Below, in pieces: positions 8,533-16,921 of a stretch of 64,000 nt of DNA. The notes under the pieces were generated by a model. The model did no database searches and had not been told where the DNA came from. It saw only the letters and a program-made list of their open reading frames with translations. The position numbers were made by a program, and so were the translations under genes. Source of the stretch: Nitrospirillum amazonense (lineage in GTDB: Bacteria; Pseudomonadota; Alphaproteobacteria; Azospirillales; Azospirillaceae); NCBI RefSeq assembly GCF_007828045.1, contig NZ_VITN01000004.1, positions 248,001 through 312,000 on the forward strand, in the 5' to 3' direction. Every line of letters starts with the position of its first letter. Positions within the stretch are counted from its first letter, which is position 1.

Positions 8533-8753
8533 CCGCAGTGTGCGCTGGGACCGGGGTGGCGGCGTTGATTCAGGTCAGATGGCATCTCCGTCCCTCGGGC
8601 CCGGCGCCGGCCATCCGCACCCCTTTGCCGCGCCCCTTTGTCGCGCCCCTTTGTCGCGCGGTCATCCGGGGCGTGGTCTTTTCTTTTGGTTGTGGCAATG
8701 CGATGCTGCGCCGTCATACCAGCAGAGGCCGGCAGGGCCAGCGGGGAAGCGGC

Positions 8754-9143
8754 ATGGAACGGGTCACGGGCATTGGCGGCGTCTTCATGAAGGCGCGGGA
8801 TGTGAAGGCGTTGAGCGCTTGGTACCGCGACGCCCTGGGCGTTCCACTCAGCCCGTATTTCGCCGGCGCCAAATTCAGCTGGCCTGAGGGGCAGCGCCCC
8901 GACCGGCCGGGCACCACCGCATGGAGCCTGTTCCCCGAGGACAGCACTTACTTCGCCCCGTCCACGGCGCCCTTCATGATCAATTTCCGGGTGGACAACC
9001 TGGATGCCATGCTGGCGCAGCTGCGGGCCTTCGGCGCCGCCGTGGATGAGCGGGTGGAGCAGAGTGACTTCGGCCGCTTCGGCTGGGTCATGGATCCGGA
9101 AGGCAACCGGGTCGAGCTGTGGGAACCGCCTCCCGGCAAGTAA
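8754..9143 (+). CDS. VOC (glyoxalase/bleomycin-resistance fold) protein
   Basis: 129 residues, a single VOC module. The order is GIGGVFMKARDVKALSAWYRDALG (beta-1/alpha-1), a substrate loop, FMINFRVDNLDAMLAQLRAFG (second half-module) and DPEGNRVELWEPP at the C terminus, with the metal-binding Glu in VELWEP. This family covers glyoxalases, isomerases, dioxygenases and resistance proteins; nothing points to one reaction. ATG 8754 with GGGGAAG upstream puts the start at the fold boundary. A longer open frame from 8448 runs through intergenic low-complexity sequence and is rejected. It is not obviously in an operon. Confidence 0.87.
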   Translation: MERVTGIGGVFMKARDVKALSAWYRDALGVPLSPYFAGAKFSWPEGQRPDRPGTTAWSLFPEDSTYFAPSTAPFMINFRVDNLDAMLAQLRAFGAAVDERVEQSDFGRFGWVMDPEGNRVELWEPPPGK

Positions 9144-9626
9144 TCCCGCGTTCCGTTAACCTCGCGCCCCGCCTGCCTGCTGGCGGGCCTCGTGCGTCTG
9201 TCGGCAGGCCGGCCTGCGCCTGCGGAATGCCTCGGCGAAGGCTGCGGCGAAGGCTGCGCGCCTCCACCATCCTGTCTGAAAAATGAAACTTTCTGGCCTG
9301 GCGCCGGGGATGTGTGCACGCCCGGGTGGATGGATGTGGCGGAGTTCAGGCCAGGGCCTACGCCGAAGTAAATAATATTTGCAAATATGAATTGCTTTAT
9401 TGGGTGCGGCCTATAACGATGGTCGTGCCTCATGTATATCCAATGGATATTCCGATTACGGGAATCCTAGACGGAAGAATCCGTTTCTTGAGCATAAATG
9501 AAAGCAGGATTCTTAATCTTCTTACGTAACAGGAAAGTCACATAGAGAACCTGTGACTTGTGGACGCATCCCAGCCTGGATTGATCCGGAGAAGGTTGCC
9601 GTTCGCCCAATCACTGTAACGGGGAT
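9144..9626. other. 483-bp intergenic region with inverted repeats, no gene supported
   Basis: The first 150 bp are GC-rich and the rest is AT-richer than the flanks. Inverted repeats seen: ATATCC/GGATAT (9436-9441 and 9445-9450) and AAGTCACA/TGTGACTT (9535-9542 and 9552-9559, 9-nt loop). A short open frame at 9314-9529 has no ribosome site and no recognisable fold. The stretch probably holds the promoter and operator region of the sulfotransferase. Confidence 0.5.
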
Positions 9627-10646
9627 TTGGTCTTGTCGAACGCCTATGCCAAGAATTGGGACAGTCAAAGTCGCGCCGGTACCCCGGTGTCCCCCCGCGC
9701 GCGGCCCGTTCGTAGCCAGGGCGGCACGATAGAACGGCTGCGGCGGCGCTTCGCCGATTTGCCGGCACCGGTGATCGTCTATAACAAGTCGCATTCCGGC
9801 AGCCGGTTGTTGGCCCAGATGCTGGACGACCAGGGTGTGTTCATCGGCGGAAAGCTGAACGAGTCCAACGACGCCATGGCCATCCTGCCCCTGGTCGAGC
9901 GGCTGGTGGAGGACTATTACCCCGATTACCACGCGCTTTGGAACCAGGAGTGGCCCACCGACCTGGAGGCCCTGTTCGTCACCGCGATGATGGAGCATCT
10001 GACGGGCTATGACGGGCATTCGCCCTGGGGCTGGAAGCTATGCGAGACCACCTACATCGTCCCCATCATCGCCGCCGTTTTCCCCAAGGCGCGCTTCATC
10101 CACCTGCTGCGCGACGGGCTGGACGTGGCCTTCAGCGACCATGTGCCGCCCCAGGCCCGCTTCTGGCGCAAGGTCTATTTCAATAATGGCGATATCCTGG
10201 GCTGGCGTGGCCTGTCCATGACCAACCGCGCCTACGTCCGCCGGCCGCACGTCTACAATGCCCTGCACTGGATGAATTCGGTGGAGGTGGGGCGGACCTA
10301 CGGCGCCATGCTGCAGGAACGCTACCTGGAGGTCCGGTACGAGGATTTGTGCCAGGACTTCATCCCCACCTCCCGCCGCATCCTGGCCTTCCTGGGGCAG
10401 GGGCCGGACGAGGCCGCGCTGATGAGGCGGTCCGCCTCCGTGCGCAAGGGCGCCATCGGCAAGCACCATCGCCACCGCCGGCAACGGCGCCAGGTGGTGC
10501 GCCTGATCGAGCCCACGCTGTTGTCCCTGGGATATCTGGAGGCGCCCAGCCAGCCCACGCTGTTGTGGCGCCTGCGGGAGCGCTGGTACAGCGTGCTGCG
10601 CGAGGCCGGCAAGGGCTGGGGGCGGCTGCGGGGGCGCCGCCCATAG
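9627..10646 (+). CDS. Sulfotransferase family protein
   Basis: About 339 residues. The 5'-phosphosulfate-binding loop is VIVYNKSHSGSRLLAQML (about residues 49-66) and the 3'-phosphate-binding segment is KARFIHLLRDGLDVAFS (about 154-170), followed by YLEVRYEDLC; these are the PAPS-binding signatures. It would transfer sulfate from PAPS to an unknown acceptor such as a carbohydrate, lipid or protein. No ATG exists before the fold: TTG at 9627 or TTG at 9633 (GGGGA at 9621-9625, better spaced for 9633) must be used, which implies weak translation. The C terminus is very basic. No sulfate-activation genes are nearby. Confidence 0.82.
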   Translation: MVLSNAYAKNWDSQSRAGTPVSPRARPVRSQGGTIERLRRRFADLPAPVIVYNKSHSGSRLLAQMLDDQGVFIGGKLNESNDAMAILPLVERLVEDYYPDYHALWNQEWPTDLEALFVTAMMEHLTGYDGHSPWGWKLCETTYIVPIIAAVFPKARFIHLLRDGLDVAFSDHVPPQARFWRKVYFNNGDILGWRGLSMTNRAYVRRPHVYNALHWMNSVEVGRTYGAMLQERYLEVRYEDLCQDFIPTSRRILAFLGQGPDEAALMRRSASVRKGAIGKHHRHRRQRRQVVRLIEPTLLSLGYLEAPSQPTLLWRLRERWYSVLREAGKGWGRLRGRRP

Positions 10647-10661
10647 GTCAGCCGGCGTGGG

Positions 10662-10952
10662 TCAGCCGGCGGCCTTGCTCAGGCGCCGGCGGTTGGCGCG
10701 CACCTTGCGGCGGTAATGGGCCAGCACCTTGGCGGCGGCGCCGTCGGCGGTGGTGCCCAGGTCGCCGGCCAGCGCCCGCATCTGCAGGTCCAGGCCGGCG
10801 GCGATCTTCTCGCTCACCATGCGCTGCGCCTCCGTCTGCGCGGCGGCCCCACCGGCCGCCAGCTTCATGGTGCGCAGGGTGATGACCTGCAGGGCCTCCA
10901 CGCCCAGCAGCCAACTGTCGAAGCCATTGCGCATCCAGGCGTTCTTCGCCAT
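10662..10952 (-). CDS. Small phasin-like helical protein
   Basis: 96 residues, all-helical in appearance: AWMRNGFDSWLLGVEALQVITLRTMKLAAGG, then EAQRMVSEKIAAGLDLQMRALAG and a basic tail KVRANRRRLSKAAG. The pattern resembles small phasin-like proteins of alphaproteobacteria that coat polyhydroxybutyrate granules, but this is resemblance only. ATG 10952 is preceded by GGAG about 8 bp upstream. The open frame extends 50 codons further up without a ribosome site. It converges with the sulfotransferase 15 bp away. Confidence 0.7.
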   Translation of the reverse strand: MAKNAWMRNGFDSWLLGVEALQVITLRTMKLAAGGAAAQTEAQRMVSEKIAAGLDLQMRALAGDLGTTADGAAAKVLAHYRRKVRANRRRLSKAAG

Positions 10953-11144
10953 CGGTGTCTCCGCGATCCGGGTGGGCAAGCCCGACTTAAACGGGGCGCC
11001 GCGCCTCTTTGTTCCGGCACACCCGACGTCGTCGCCTGGAACAAAATCCGTCTCCGCGGCGTTTCTGTCGGCGTTGGCCCAGTCTCGTGGGGCCGCTCTC
11101 AAGAACAGAGAGATCGAGAACCGAGAAACAAGGAGATCGCGGCG

Positions 11145-11219
11145 ATGCGATATGGGCTGTTATGGCTGCTGGGGGTGCCGTTACCCGTCCTGATCATCAT
11201 CTATTTGATGTTTCATTAA
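11145..11219 (+). CDS. 24-residue hydrophobic membrane peptide
   Basis: A tiny gene: ATG at 11145, TAA at 11217-11219, with AAGGAG at 11130-11135 and a 9-bp spacer, which is the best-formed ribosome site in the area. The product starts MRYGLLWLLGVPLPVLI and ends YLMFH, a single membrane-spanning helix with a central Pro-Leu-Pro. No partner gene is apparent; the upstream gene is divergent and the downstream grxD is convergent. The function of such mini-proteins is unknown. The strong ribosome site is the main support. Confidence 0.6.
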   Translation: MRYGLLWLLGVPLPVLIIIYLMFH

Positions 11220-11270
11220 GGCAGGGTACGCCGCAACCGCGTCAGGCGGCATTCCAGCGTGCTGAAAGCG

Positions 11271-11304
11271 AAAGGGCCGCGCCCGGAATTCCCGGGGCGG
11301 CCCT
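11271..11304 (-). terminator. Terminator downstream of grxD
   Basis: On the minus strand, AAGGGCCGCCCC pairs with GGGCGCGGCCCTT around a GGAATTCC core, followed by TTTCGCTTTC. It lies 40 bp after the grxD stop and also separates it from the convergent 24-residue gene. Confidence 0.65.
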
Positions 11305-11342
11305 TCGTCCATGGGGTGCCTTAAGCCTTAGACCGCGGCCTC

Positions 11343-11681
11343 TTAAGCGGCGGCTTGGGCGGCGACGCCCTTCTCGGCCAGCAGCTGCACCAGCTCACCC
11401 GACTCATACATGTCGCGGATGATGTCGCAGCCGCCTACGAACTCACCCTTCACATACAGCTGCGGGATGGTGGGCCAGTTGGTGAATTCCTTGATGCCTT
11501 GGCGCAGGGCCGGATCGACCAGGATGTCGATGCCCTTGAACTTCACGCCCAGGTGGCTCAGCACCTGCACGACGGCGGCGGAGAAGCCGCACTGCGGGAA
11601 AACGGGGGTGCCCTTCATGTAGAGCACGACGTCGTTTTCGGTGATGTCGCGGCGGATGCGCTCTTCGACGGTCTTGTCCAT
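11343..11681 (-). CDS. grxD: Monothiol glutaredoxin, Grx4 type (CGFS)
   Basis: 112 residues. The thioredoxin-fold active site is FPQCGFSAAVVQ, with a single catalytic cysteine in the CGFS motif, followed by the glutathione-binding WPTIPQLYV and GGCDIIRDM segments. This class carries a glutathione-ligated [2Fe-2S] cluster between two monomers and hands it to BolA-type partners and Fe-S targets. ATG 11681 (MDKTVEERI) is preferred over an upstream in-frame start at 11720 because GAGGA lies 8-9 bp before it. It is last in the purQ-purL-bolA-grxD run; the 218 bp between bolA and grxD leave room for its own promoter. Confidence 0.96.
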   Translation of the reverse strand: MDKTVEERIRRDITENDVVLYMKGTPVFPQCGFSAAVVQVLSHLGVKFKGIDILVDPALRQGIKEFTNWPTIPQLYVKGEFVGGCDIIRDMYESGELVQLLAEKGVAAQAAA

Positions 11682-11899
11682 GTACGATCGATCCTCTGGT
11701 GCCGGGGCCGCCTTCCTCACGCGGGGAAGACGGTCGGCGGTCTAACCAAGCCGGCCAAACGGGGCCGGTGTCGCTGGCGCCCATGATACCGCTGGCGGCG
11801 GCCTGGTTCACCCAACAACGTGTACCCGTCATAAATGAGCGCGCGCCGGTCGTCTGTCCAGAGGGAATAGCCGGCACATCGCCCCGCGATGGTCGCGGA

Positions 11900-12136
11900 T
11901 CAGTCTTGCGTGGCCGCCGTGGTCAGGGCCAGGGCGTGCAGTTCATTGCCCATGCGGCCGCCCAGGGCCGCGTAGACCATCTGGTGTTGCGCCACCCGGC
12001 TCTTGCCCTTGAAGGCAGCCGCGGTGACGTAGGCGGCATAATGGTCGCCGTCGCCCCGCAGATCCTCGATACGCACCTCGGCGCCCGGAATGCCTTCCCG
12101 GATCAGCCGCTCGATTTCAGAGGCGTCCATGGCCAT
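11900..12136 (-). CDS. bolA: BolA family protein
   Basis: 78 residues, one BolA domain: IERLIREGIPGAEVRIEDLRGDGDHYAAYVTAAAFKGKSRVAQHQMVYAALGGRMGNELHAL. The conserved FxGxSRVxxHxxV motif and the invariant C-terminal His used in Fe-S binding are present. BolA proteins pair with CGFS glutaredoxins, encoded just downstream here. ATG 12136 follows AAAAGGAC with a suitable spacer; a longer frame to 12214 has no ribosome site. The short type is BolA2/YrbA-like, so the symbol is used loosely. Confidence 0.92.
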   Translation of the reverse strand: MAMDASEIERLIREGIPGAEVRIEDLRGDGDHYAAYVTAAAFKGKSRVAQHQMVYAALGGRMGNELHALALTTAATQD

Positions 12137-12214
12137 GTGGTTTGTCCTTTTTCTCAATCGCCGGCGGGGCATCCGCCCCTTGGCTATCCTCGTTCCGCTC
12201 CTGGCGGTGCTCAC

Positions 12215-12238
12215 TCCGGCGCCCGCAGTCGCGGGCTA
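12215..12238 (-). repeat. GACY-loop hairpin repeat, copy 3
   Basis: Read on the minus strand: TA, stem GCCCGC, loop GACT, stem GCGGGC, then GCCGGA. It matches the copies at 24101 and 29860 (21 of 24 bases against the 24101 copy). Two of the differences are the matched pair G-to-C and C-to-G in the stem, which keeps it paired. It lies 43 bp downstream of the purL stop, in the same orientation as purL. Confidence 0.55.
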
Positions 12239-12240
12239 CG

Positions 12241-12266
12241 GCCGGCATGGGCAAGCCCACGCCGGC
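12241..12266. other. Stem-loop between purL and bolA
   Basis: GCCGGCATGGGC (12241-12252) pairs with GCCCACGCCGGC (12255-12266) with one mismatch and a 2-nt loop. There is no T-run on either strand, so it is not a classical terminator. It may be an mRNA-stabilising or processing structure between purL and bolA. Confidence 0.4.
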
Positions 12267-12280
12267 AGCTCATGCCTTGA

Positions 12281-14497
12281 TCAGGCGGCGTCGCCGGCCA
12301 TGTAGCCGGGCAGCCAGCCTTCGTGCACCTGGCGCAGGTCGGCCAGCGCCAGGGCGCCGCCGCCCAGGCCGGTGATGGCGGTGCCGCCCACCGTGCCCAG
12401 GGTGGTGACCGGTACACCGGCGGCCTTGGCGGCGTCGGTGACGGCGGCCACGTCGCCGGCGGCGGCGGTGACCAGGTAGCGGCCCTGGTCCTCACCGAAC
12501 AGCAGGCCGGCGTCGGCGTTCGCCAGGCCGGTCAGGGTGATACCCTTCTTGCCGCGTAGCGCCATCTCCGCCAGGCCCACGGCCAGGCCACCATCGGCCA
12601 GGTCGTGGCAGGCGGTGAGATTGCGGGCCTCGATCAGGCCGCGCACCAGATCGCCGGCGCGGCGCTCGGCCGCCAGGTCGACCGACGGCGGGGCGCCTTC
12701 CTCACGGCCGTGGACCTCGCGCAGGTACAGCGACTGGCCGACATGGCCTTCCGTCTTGCCCAGCAGCAGGACCACGTCCCCCTCGGCCTTGAAGCCGCTG
12801 CCGATGGCGAGCGTGCTGTCCTTCAGCAGGCCCACGCCGCCGATGGCGGGGGTGGGCAGGATACCTTCGCCATTGGTCTCGTTGTACAGGCTGACGTTGC
12901 CCGACACGACGGGGAAGTCCAGGACGCGGCAGGCCTCCGCCATGCCCTCGATGCAGCCGGCGAACTGCCCCATGATGCGGGGCTTCTCCGGGTTGCCGAA
13001 GTTCATGTTGTCGGTGATGGCCAGCGGCAGGGCGCCCACGGTGATGATGTTGCGGTAGGCCTCGGCCACCGCCTGGGCGCCGCCGCGCACCGGGTCGGCG
13101 TAGCAGTAGCGCGGGGTGCAGTCGGTGGTCATGGCCAGCGCCTTGGGCGTGCCGTGCACCCGCACCAGGGCGGCGTCGCCGCCCGGGCCGATCATGGTGT
13201 CGGCGCCCACCTGGCTGTCGTACTGCTCCCAGATCCAGCGGCGGGAGGCCAGGTCCGGCGTGCCCATCAGGGCCAGCAGGGTGTCGCGGGCCGACGCCTT
13301 CAGCGGGGCGTCCGCCGCGGCGATCTCGGGCTGCGGCGGGGTGGGCTCGGTCGGGCGGTTGTACAGCGGCGCCTTGTCGAACAGGGGCGCCAGCTCCACG
13401 TCGCACCAGGTCGCCCCGTGCATGCGGATGACCATGCGGCCATTGTCCGTTAGCTTGCCGATGACGGCGAAGTCCAGTTCCCACTTGTCGAAGATGCGCT
13501 TGGCCTCTTCCTCGCGGCCGGGCTCCAGGATCATGAGCATGCGCTCCTGGCTTTCCGACAGCATGATCTCATAGGGGGTCATGCCGGCTTCGCGCTGGGG
13601 AACGGCGTCGAGGTCCAGGTCGATGCCCAGGCCGCCCTTGCCCGCCATCTCGACGGAGGAGGAGGTGAGGCCGGCTGCGCCCATGTCCTGGATGGCGACG
13701 ATGGCGTCGGTGGCCATCAGCTCCAGGCAGGCCTCGATCAGCAGCTTCTCGGTGAAGGGGTCGCCCACCTGCACCGTCGGGCGCTTGGCCTCGCTGTCCT
13801 CGGTGAACTCGGCGGAGGACATGGTGGCGCCGTGGATGCCGTCGCGGCCGGTCTTCGATCCCACGTACACCACGGGCTTACCCACGCCGGCGGCCTTAGA
13901 ATAGAAGATCTTGTCCGTCTGGGCCACGCCCACGGTCATGGCGTTGACCAGGCAGTTGCCGTTGTACGCCTTGTGGAAGTTGGTCTCGCCGCCCACGGTG
14001 GGCACGCCGACGCAGTTGCCATAGCCGCCGATGCCGGCCACCACGCCCGCCACCAGGTGGCGGGTCTTGGGGTTGGCGGGCTCGCCAAAGCGCAGGGCGT
14101 TCAGGTTGGCCACGGGGCGGGCGCCCATGGTGAAGACGTCGCGCAGGATGCCGCCCACGCCCGTCGCGGCACCCTGGTAGGGCTCGATGAAGCTGGGGTG
14201 GTTGTGGCTTTCCATCTTGAAGATGGCGGCCTGGCCGTCGCCGATATCGATGACGCCGGCGTTCTCACCGGGGCCGCAGATGACCCAGGGCGCCGTCGTC
14301 GGCAGCTTCTTCAGCCACACGCGCGAGGATTTATAGGAGCAATGCTCCGACCACATGACGGAGTAGATGCCCAGTTCCGTCAGGGTGGGCGTGCGGCCCA
14401 CGCTTTCCAGCATGGAGGCGTATTCGTCGGGCTTCAGGCCGTGCTCGGCGGCCAGTTCGGCGGTGACGACGGGTTCTTTGGCCGGCGTATGGCTCAC
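12281..14497 (-). CDS. purL: Phosphoribosylformylglycinamidine synthase subunit PurL
   Basis: 738 residues, the small type that needs separate PurQ and PurS subunits. It converts FGAR to FGAM with ATP and ammonia in purine synthesis. Visible features: N-terminal [17 protein letters not shown]-binding [45 protein letters not shown]-like glycine loops, [11 protein letters not shown], and the second AIRS-like half with [17 protein letters not shown] and [16 protein letters not shown]. Its ATG overlaps the purQ stop by 4 bp (14494-14497), indicating translational coupling. bolA and grxD follow on the same strand. Confidence 0.98.
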   Translation of the reverse strand: MSHTPAKEPVVTAELAAEHGLKPDEYASMLESVGRTPTLTELGIYSVMWSEHCSYKSSRVWLKKLPTTAPWVICGPGENAGVIDIGDGQAAIFKMESHNHPSFIEPYQGAATGVGGILRDVFTMGARPVANLNALRFGEPANPKTRHLVAGVVAGIGGYGNCVGVPTVGGETNFHKAYNGNCLVNAMTVGVAQTDKIFYSKAAGVGKPVVYVGSKTGRDGIHGATMSSAEFTEDSEAKRPTVQVGDPFTEKLLIEACLELMATDAIVAIQDMGAAGLTSSSVEMAGKGGLGIDLDLDAVPQREAGMTPYEIMLSESQERMLMILEPGREEEAKRIFDKWELDFAVIGKLTDNGRMVIRMHGATWCDVELAPLFDKAPLYNRPTEPTPPQPEIAAADAPLKASARDTLLALMGTPDLASRRWIWEQYDSQVGADTMIGPGGDAALVRVHGTPKALAMTTDCTPRYCYADPVRGGAQAVAEAYRNIITVGALPLAITDNMNFGNPEKPRIMGQFAGCIEGMAEACRVLDFPVVSGNVSLYNETNGEGILPTPAIGGVGLLKDSTLAIGSGFKAEGDVVLLLGKTEGHVGQSLYLREVHGREEGAPPSVDLAAERRAGDLVRGLIEARNLTACHDLADGGLAVGLAEMALRGKKGITLTGLANADAGLLFGEDQGRYLVTAAAGDVAAVTDAAKAAGVPVTTLGTVGGTAITGLGGGALALADLRQVHEGWLPGYMAGDAA

Positions 14498-15183
14498 GAC
14501 AGGCTCTCCAGCAGGCTGGTAAACAGGGCGCGGCCATCGGTGTTGCCGTGCTGCGGGTCAAAGGCGCGTTCGGGGTGGGGCATCATGCCCAGGACGGTGC
14601 GCGTCTCATTGAAGATGCCGGCGATGTTGTTGGTGGCGCCGTTGGGGTTGCCGGCCGCGTTCACCACGCCGTCGGCGTCGGTGTAGCGGAAGGCCACGCG
14701 GCCCTCGCCTTCCAGGCGCTTCAGCGTTTCCTCGTCCGCGACGTAGTTGCCTTCGCCATGGCCCACCGGAATGCCGATGTGCTGGCCCGGGGTGTAGTGG
14801 CGGGTGAAGGCGCTGTCGGTGTTCTCCACCTTCAGGTCCACCGTCTTGCAGATGTACTTCAGCGACTGGTTGCGGATCAGCGCGCCGGGCAGCAGCCCCG
14901 CCTCCGTCAGGATCTGGAATCCGTTGCAGACGCCGATGACCTTCACGCCCTTGGCGGCCCGTTCCTTCACCACCCGCATGACGGGGGAGTTGGCGGCCAT
15001 GGCGCCGCAGCGCAGGTAGTCGCCGTAGGAGAAGCCGCCGGGAACGGCGATGACGTCGACCTCGGGCAGGTCGGTGTCGCGGTGCCAGGCGTGGAAGGTC
15101 TTATGGCCGGAAACCTGTTCCAGGGCCACGGCGATGTCCCGTTCACAGTTGGAACCGGGAAAGACGATGACGGCGGACTTCAT
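14494..15183 (-). CDS. purQ: Phosphoribosylformylglycinamidine synthase subunit PurQ (glutaminase)
   Basis: 229 residues, class-I glutamine amidotransferase domain that supplies ammonia to PurL. The nucleophile Cys is in [16 protein letters not shown] and the His/Glu dyad in [10 protein letters not shown]. The N terminus [16 protein letters not shown] and [14 protein letters not shown] are typical of PurQ. The small bridging subunit PurS, usually encoded just upstream, is not present: the next 291 bp before the divergent dehydrogenase hold no PurS-like frame. Expression is presumably from that divergent intergenic region. Confidence 0.98.
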   Translation of the reverse strand: MKSAVIVFPGSNCERDIAVALEQVSGHKTFHAWHRDTDLPEVDVIAVPGGFSYGDYLRCGAMAANSPVMRVVKERAAKGVKVIGVCNGFQILTEAGLLPGALIRNQSLKYICKTVDLKVENTDSAFTRHYTPGQHIGIPVGHGEGNYVADEETLKRLEGEGRVAFRYTDADGVVNAAGNPNGATNNIAGIFNETRTVLGMMPHPERAFDPQHGNTDGRALFTSLLESLS

Positions 15184-15474
15184 GGGGGCCGCATATCCAA
15201 TCGTTGGAGGCCGGGGAAGGCGGGATTCCCGCCGATCTTAAGCCGGCGCTGCACCCGTCGTCTTGTGGGGCGGAAGCTAGCCGCGCCGCCCAGTGAATGC
15301 AAGGTGCCGGGGTGGGGGGCTACCCCGCGCGGATGTGGGGCGTGGTGGTCGCTAGGGATGGGTCGGTCCGCACCCCCGTGGAGGCCTTTGATGCACCTCA
15401 TGGCCCCCGGCGGGCGCGGGTGGTCGGATGGCGCAGGCCGGCCCCGGGGCCGGCCCCCAACGGAGGACGACGCC
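15184..15474. other. Divergent intergenic region purQ / aldehyde dehydrogenase
   Basis: 291 bp with no supportable coding sequence on either strand. It must contain the promoters for the purQ run (minus) and the dehydrogenase (plus), but I see no clear -10/-35 pair. Confidence 0.4.
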
Positions 15475-16866
15475 ATGCCGTACGCGACCACCAATCCCTA
15501 TACCGGCGAATTGCTGAAGACCTTTCCCGACGCCACCGACGCGGAAGTGGACCGCGCCCTGACGGACGCCCATGCCGCCTTTCTGGCCTGGCGGGAAACA
15601 CCCTTCGCCCACCGCGCCGGCATCATGCGGAAGACGGCCGACATCCTGCGGGCCGAGGCCGACGCCTATGCCCGGCTGCTGACGCTGGAGATGGGCAAGC
15701 TGTTCACCGAGGCGAAGGCGGAGGTGGAGCTGTCCGCCCGCATCTTCGAATATTATGCCGAGAAGGCGGAGACGCTGCTGGCGCCGGAGAAGCTGCCGGT
15801 GGCCGACCCGGCGGAGGGCGAGGCCGTGCTGGTGTGCGAGCCGTTGGGCGTGCTGCTGGCCATCGAGCCGTGGAACTTCCCCTATTACCAGATCGCCCGC
15901 ATCATCGCCCCGCAGCTGTCCGCCGGCAACACGATGCTGCTGAAGCACGCCTCCAACGTACCGCAGTGCGCCGCCGCGTTCGAGGTGCTGATGCGTCAGG
16001 CGGGCTTGCCCGACGGCGCTTTCCAGAACCTGTACGCCACCCGCCACCAGATCGAGCGCATCCTGAACGACCCGCGCGTCCACGGCGTGGCCCTGACGGG
16101 GTCGGAGGCGGCGGGTGCGGTGATCGCGGCCCAGGCGGGCAAGGCGCTGAAGAAATCCACCATGGAACTGGGTGGGGCCGACGCCTTCGTCGTGCTGGCG
16201 GACGCGGAGCTGGACAAGACCGTCAACTGGGCGGTGTTCGGCCGGCATTGGAACGGCGGCCAGGTCTGCGTCTCCTCCAAGCGCATGATCATCGTGGATG
16301 AGGTCTATGACCAGTTCCTGGACCGTTACATCAACGGCGTCGCCGGCCTGAAGGCGGGCGATCCCTTCGACGCCACCACCACCCTGGCGCCGCTGTCGTC
16401 GCAAGGGGCCGCCGACGAGGTGAAGCAGAAAATCCGCGAGGCGGTGGCCCATGGGGCCAAGGCGACGGAAGTGGGCCCCAGGGTTCCCAACCAGGGCGCT
16501 TTCGTCCAGCCCACCATCCTGACGGATGTGGGGGAGGACAACCCCGCCCGCTATTGGGAATTCTTCGGTCCCGTCTCCATGCTGTTCCGCGCCAAGGACG
16601 AGGACGACGCGGTGCGCATCGCCAACGACTCCCCCTTCGGCCTGGGCGGCTCCGTCTTCACCCGCGACACCCGGCGCGGGGCGGCGGTGGCGGCCCGCAT
16701 CTCCACCGGCATGGTCTTCGTCAACCACCCGACCATGGTGAAGGCCGACCTGCCCTTCGGCGGCATCCGCCGTTCCGGCTATGGCCGCGAATTGCTGGGC
16801 CTGGGCATCAAGGAGTTCGTGAACCACAAGCTGATCGACGTGGTCGACATCGACGCGCCGTTCTGA
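15475..16866 (+). CDS. NAD(P)-dependent succinate-semialdehyde-type dehydrogenase
   Basis: 463 residues, full-length aldehyde dehydrogenase. Catalytic residues are visible: N134 (EPWNFP), E231 (MELGGADAF) and the nucleophile C265 (GGQVCVSSKR). The pattern LPFGGIRRSGYGRELG near the end and the short N terminus (MPYATTNPYTGELLKTF) match the Sad/YneI and GabD-like branch that oxidises succinate semialdehyde to succinate; other small aldehydes are possible. ATG 15475 has GGAGGA 7-8 bp upstream. A much longer open frame reaching back to 14548 is antisense to purQ and is rejected. It is monocistronic and ends at a strong shared hairpin. Confidence 0.9.
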   Translation: MPYATTNPYTGELLKTFPDATDAEVDRALTDAHAAFLAWRETPFAHRAGIMRKTADILRAEADAYARLLTLEMGKLFTEAKAEVELSARIFEYYAEKAETLLAPEKLPVADPAEGEAVLVCEPLGVLLAIEPWNFPYYQIARIIAPQLSAGNTMLLKHASNVPQCAAAFEVLMRQAGLPDGAFQNLYATRHQIERILNDPRVHGVALTGSEAAGAVIAAQAGKALKKSTMELGGADAFVVLADAELDKTVNWAVFGRHWNGGQVCVSSKRMIIVDEVYDQFLDRYINGVAGLKAGDPFDATTTLAPLSSQGAADEVKQKIREAVAHGAKATEVGPRVPNQGAFVQPTILTDVGEDNPARYWEFFGPVSMLFRAKDEDDAVRIANDSPFGLGGSVFTRDTRRGAAVAARISTGMVFVNHPTMVKADLPFGGIRRSGYGRELLGLGIKEFVNHKLIDVVDIDAPF

Positions 16867-16875
16867 GCGAAGACG

Positions 16876-16911
16876 GCCCCCTGGCGCGGACGCCATGCCG
16901 CGCCAGGGGGC
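16876..16911. terminator. Bidirectional hairpin between convergent genes
   Basis: A perfect 14-bp stem, GCCCCCTGGCGCGG (16876-16889) with CCGCGCCAGGGGGC (16898-16911) and an 8-nt loop, fills the 55 bp between the dehydrogenase stop and the convergent GH2 stop. Downstream T content is weak (TTATAG), but the stem is very strong. Confidence 0.7.
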
Positions 16912-16921
16912 TTATAGGTCG

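Noticed and set aside
8627-8655. Short tandem repeat of CGCGCCCCTTTGT-like units before the VOC gene.
   Set aside because: Only two to three imperfect 13-bp units with no spacer structure; not a CRISPR and no sign of function.
9314-9529. 71-codon frame in the gap before the sulfotransferase.
   Set aside because: No ribosome site and no recognisable fold; it spans inverted repeats.
12241-12266. Stem-loop after purL considered as its terminator.
   Set aside because: No T-run on the purL strand, and bolA continues in the same direction; kept only as a stem-loop.
14548-15474. Long N-terminal extension of the aldehyde dehydrogenase.
   Set aside because: The extension is antisense to purQ and has no similarity to dehydrogenases; GGAGGA and ATG at 15475 mark the real start.
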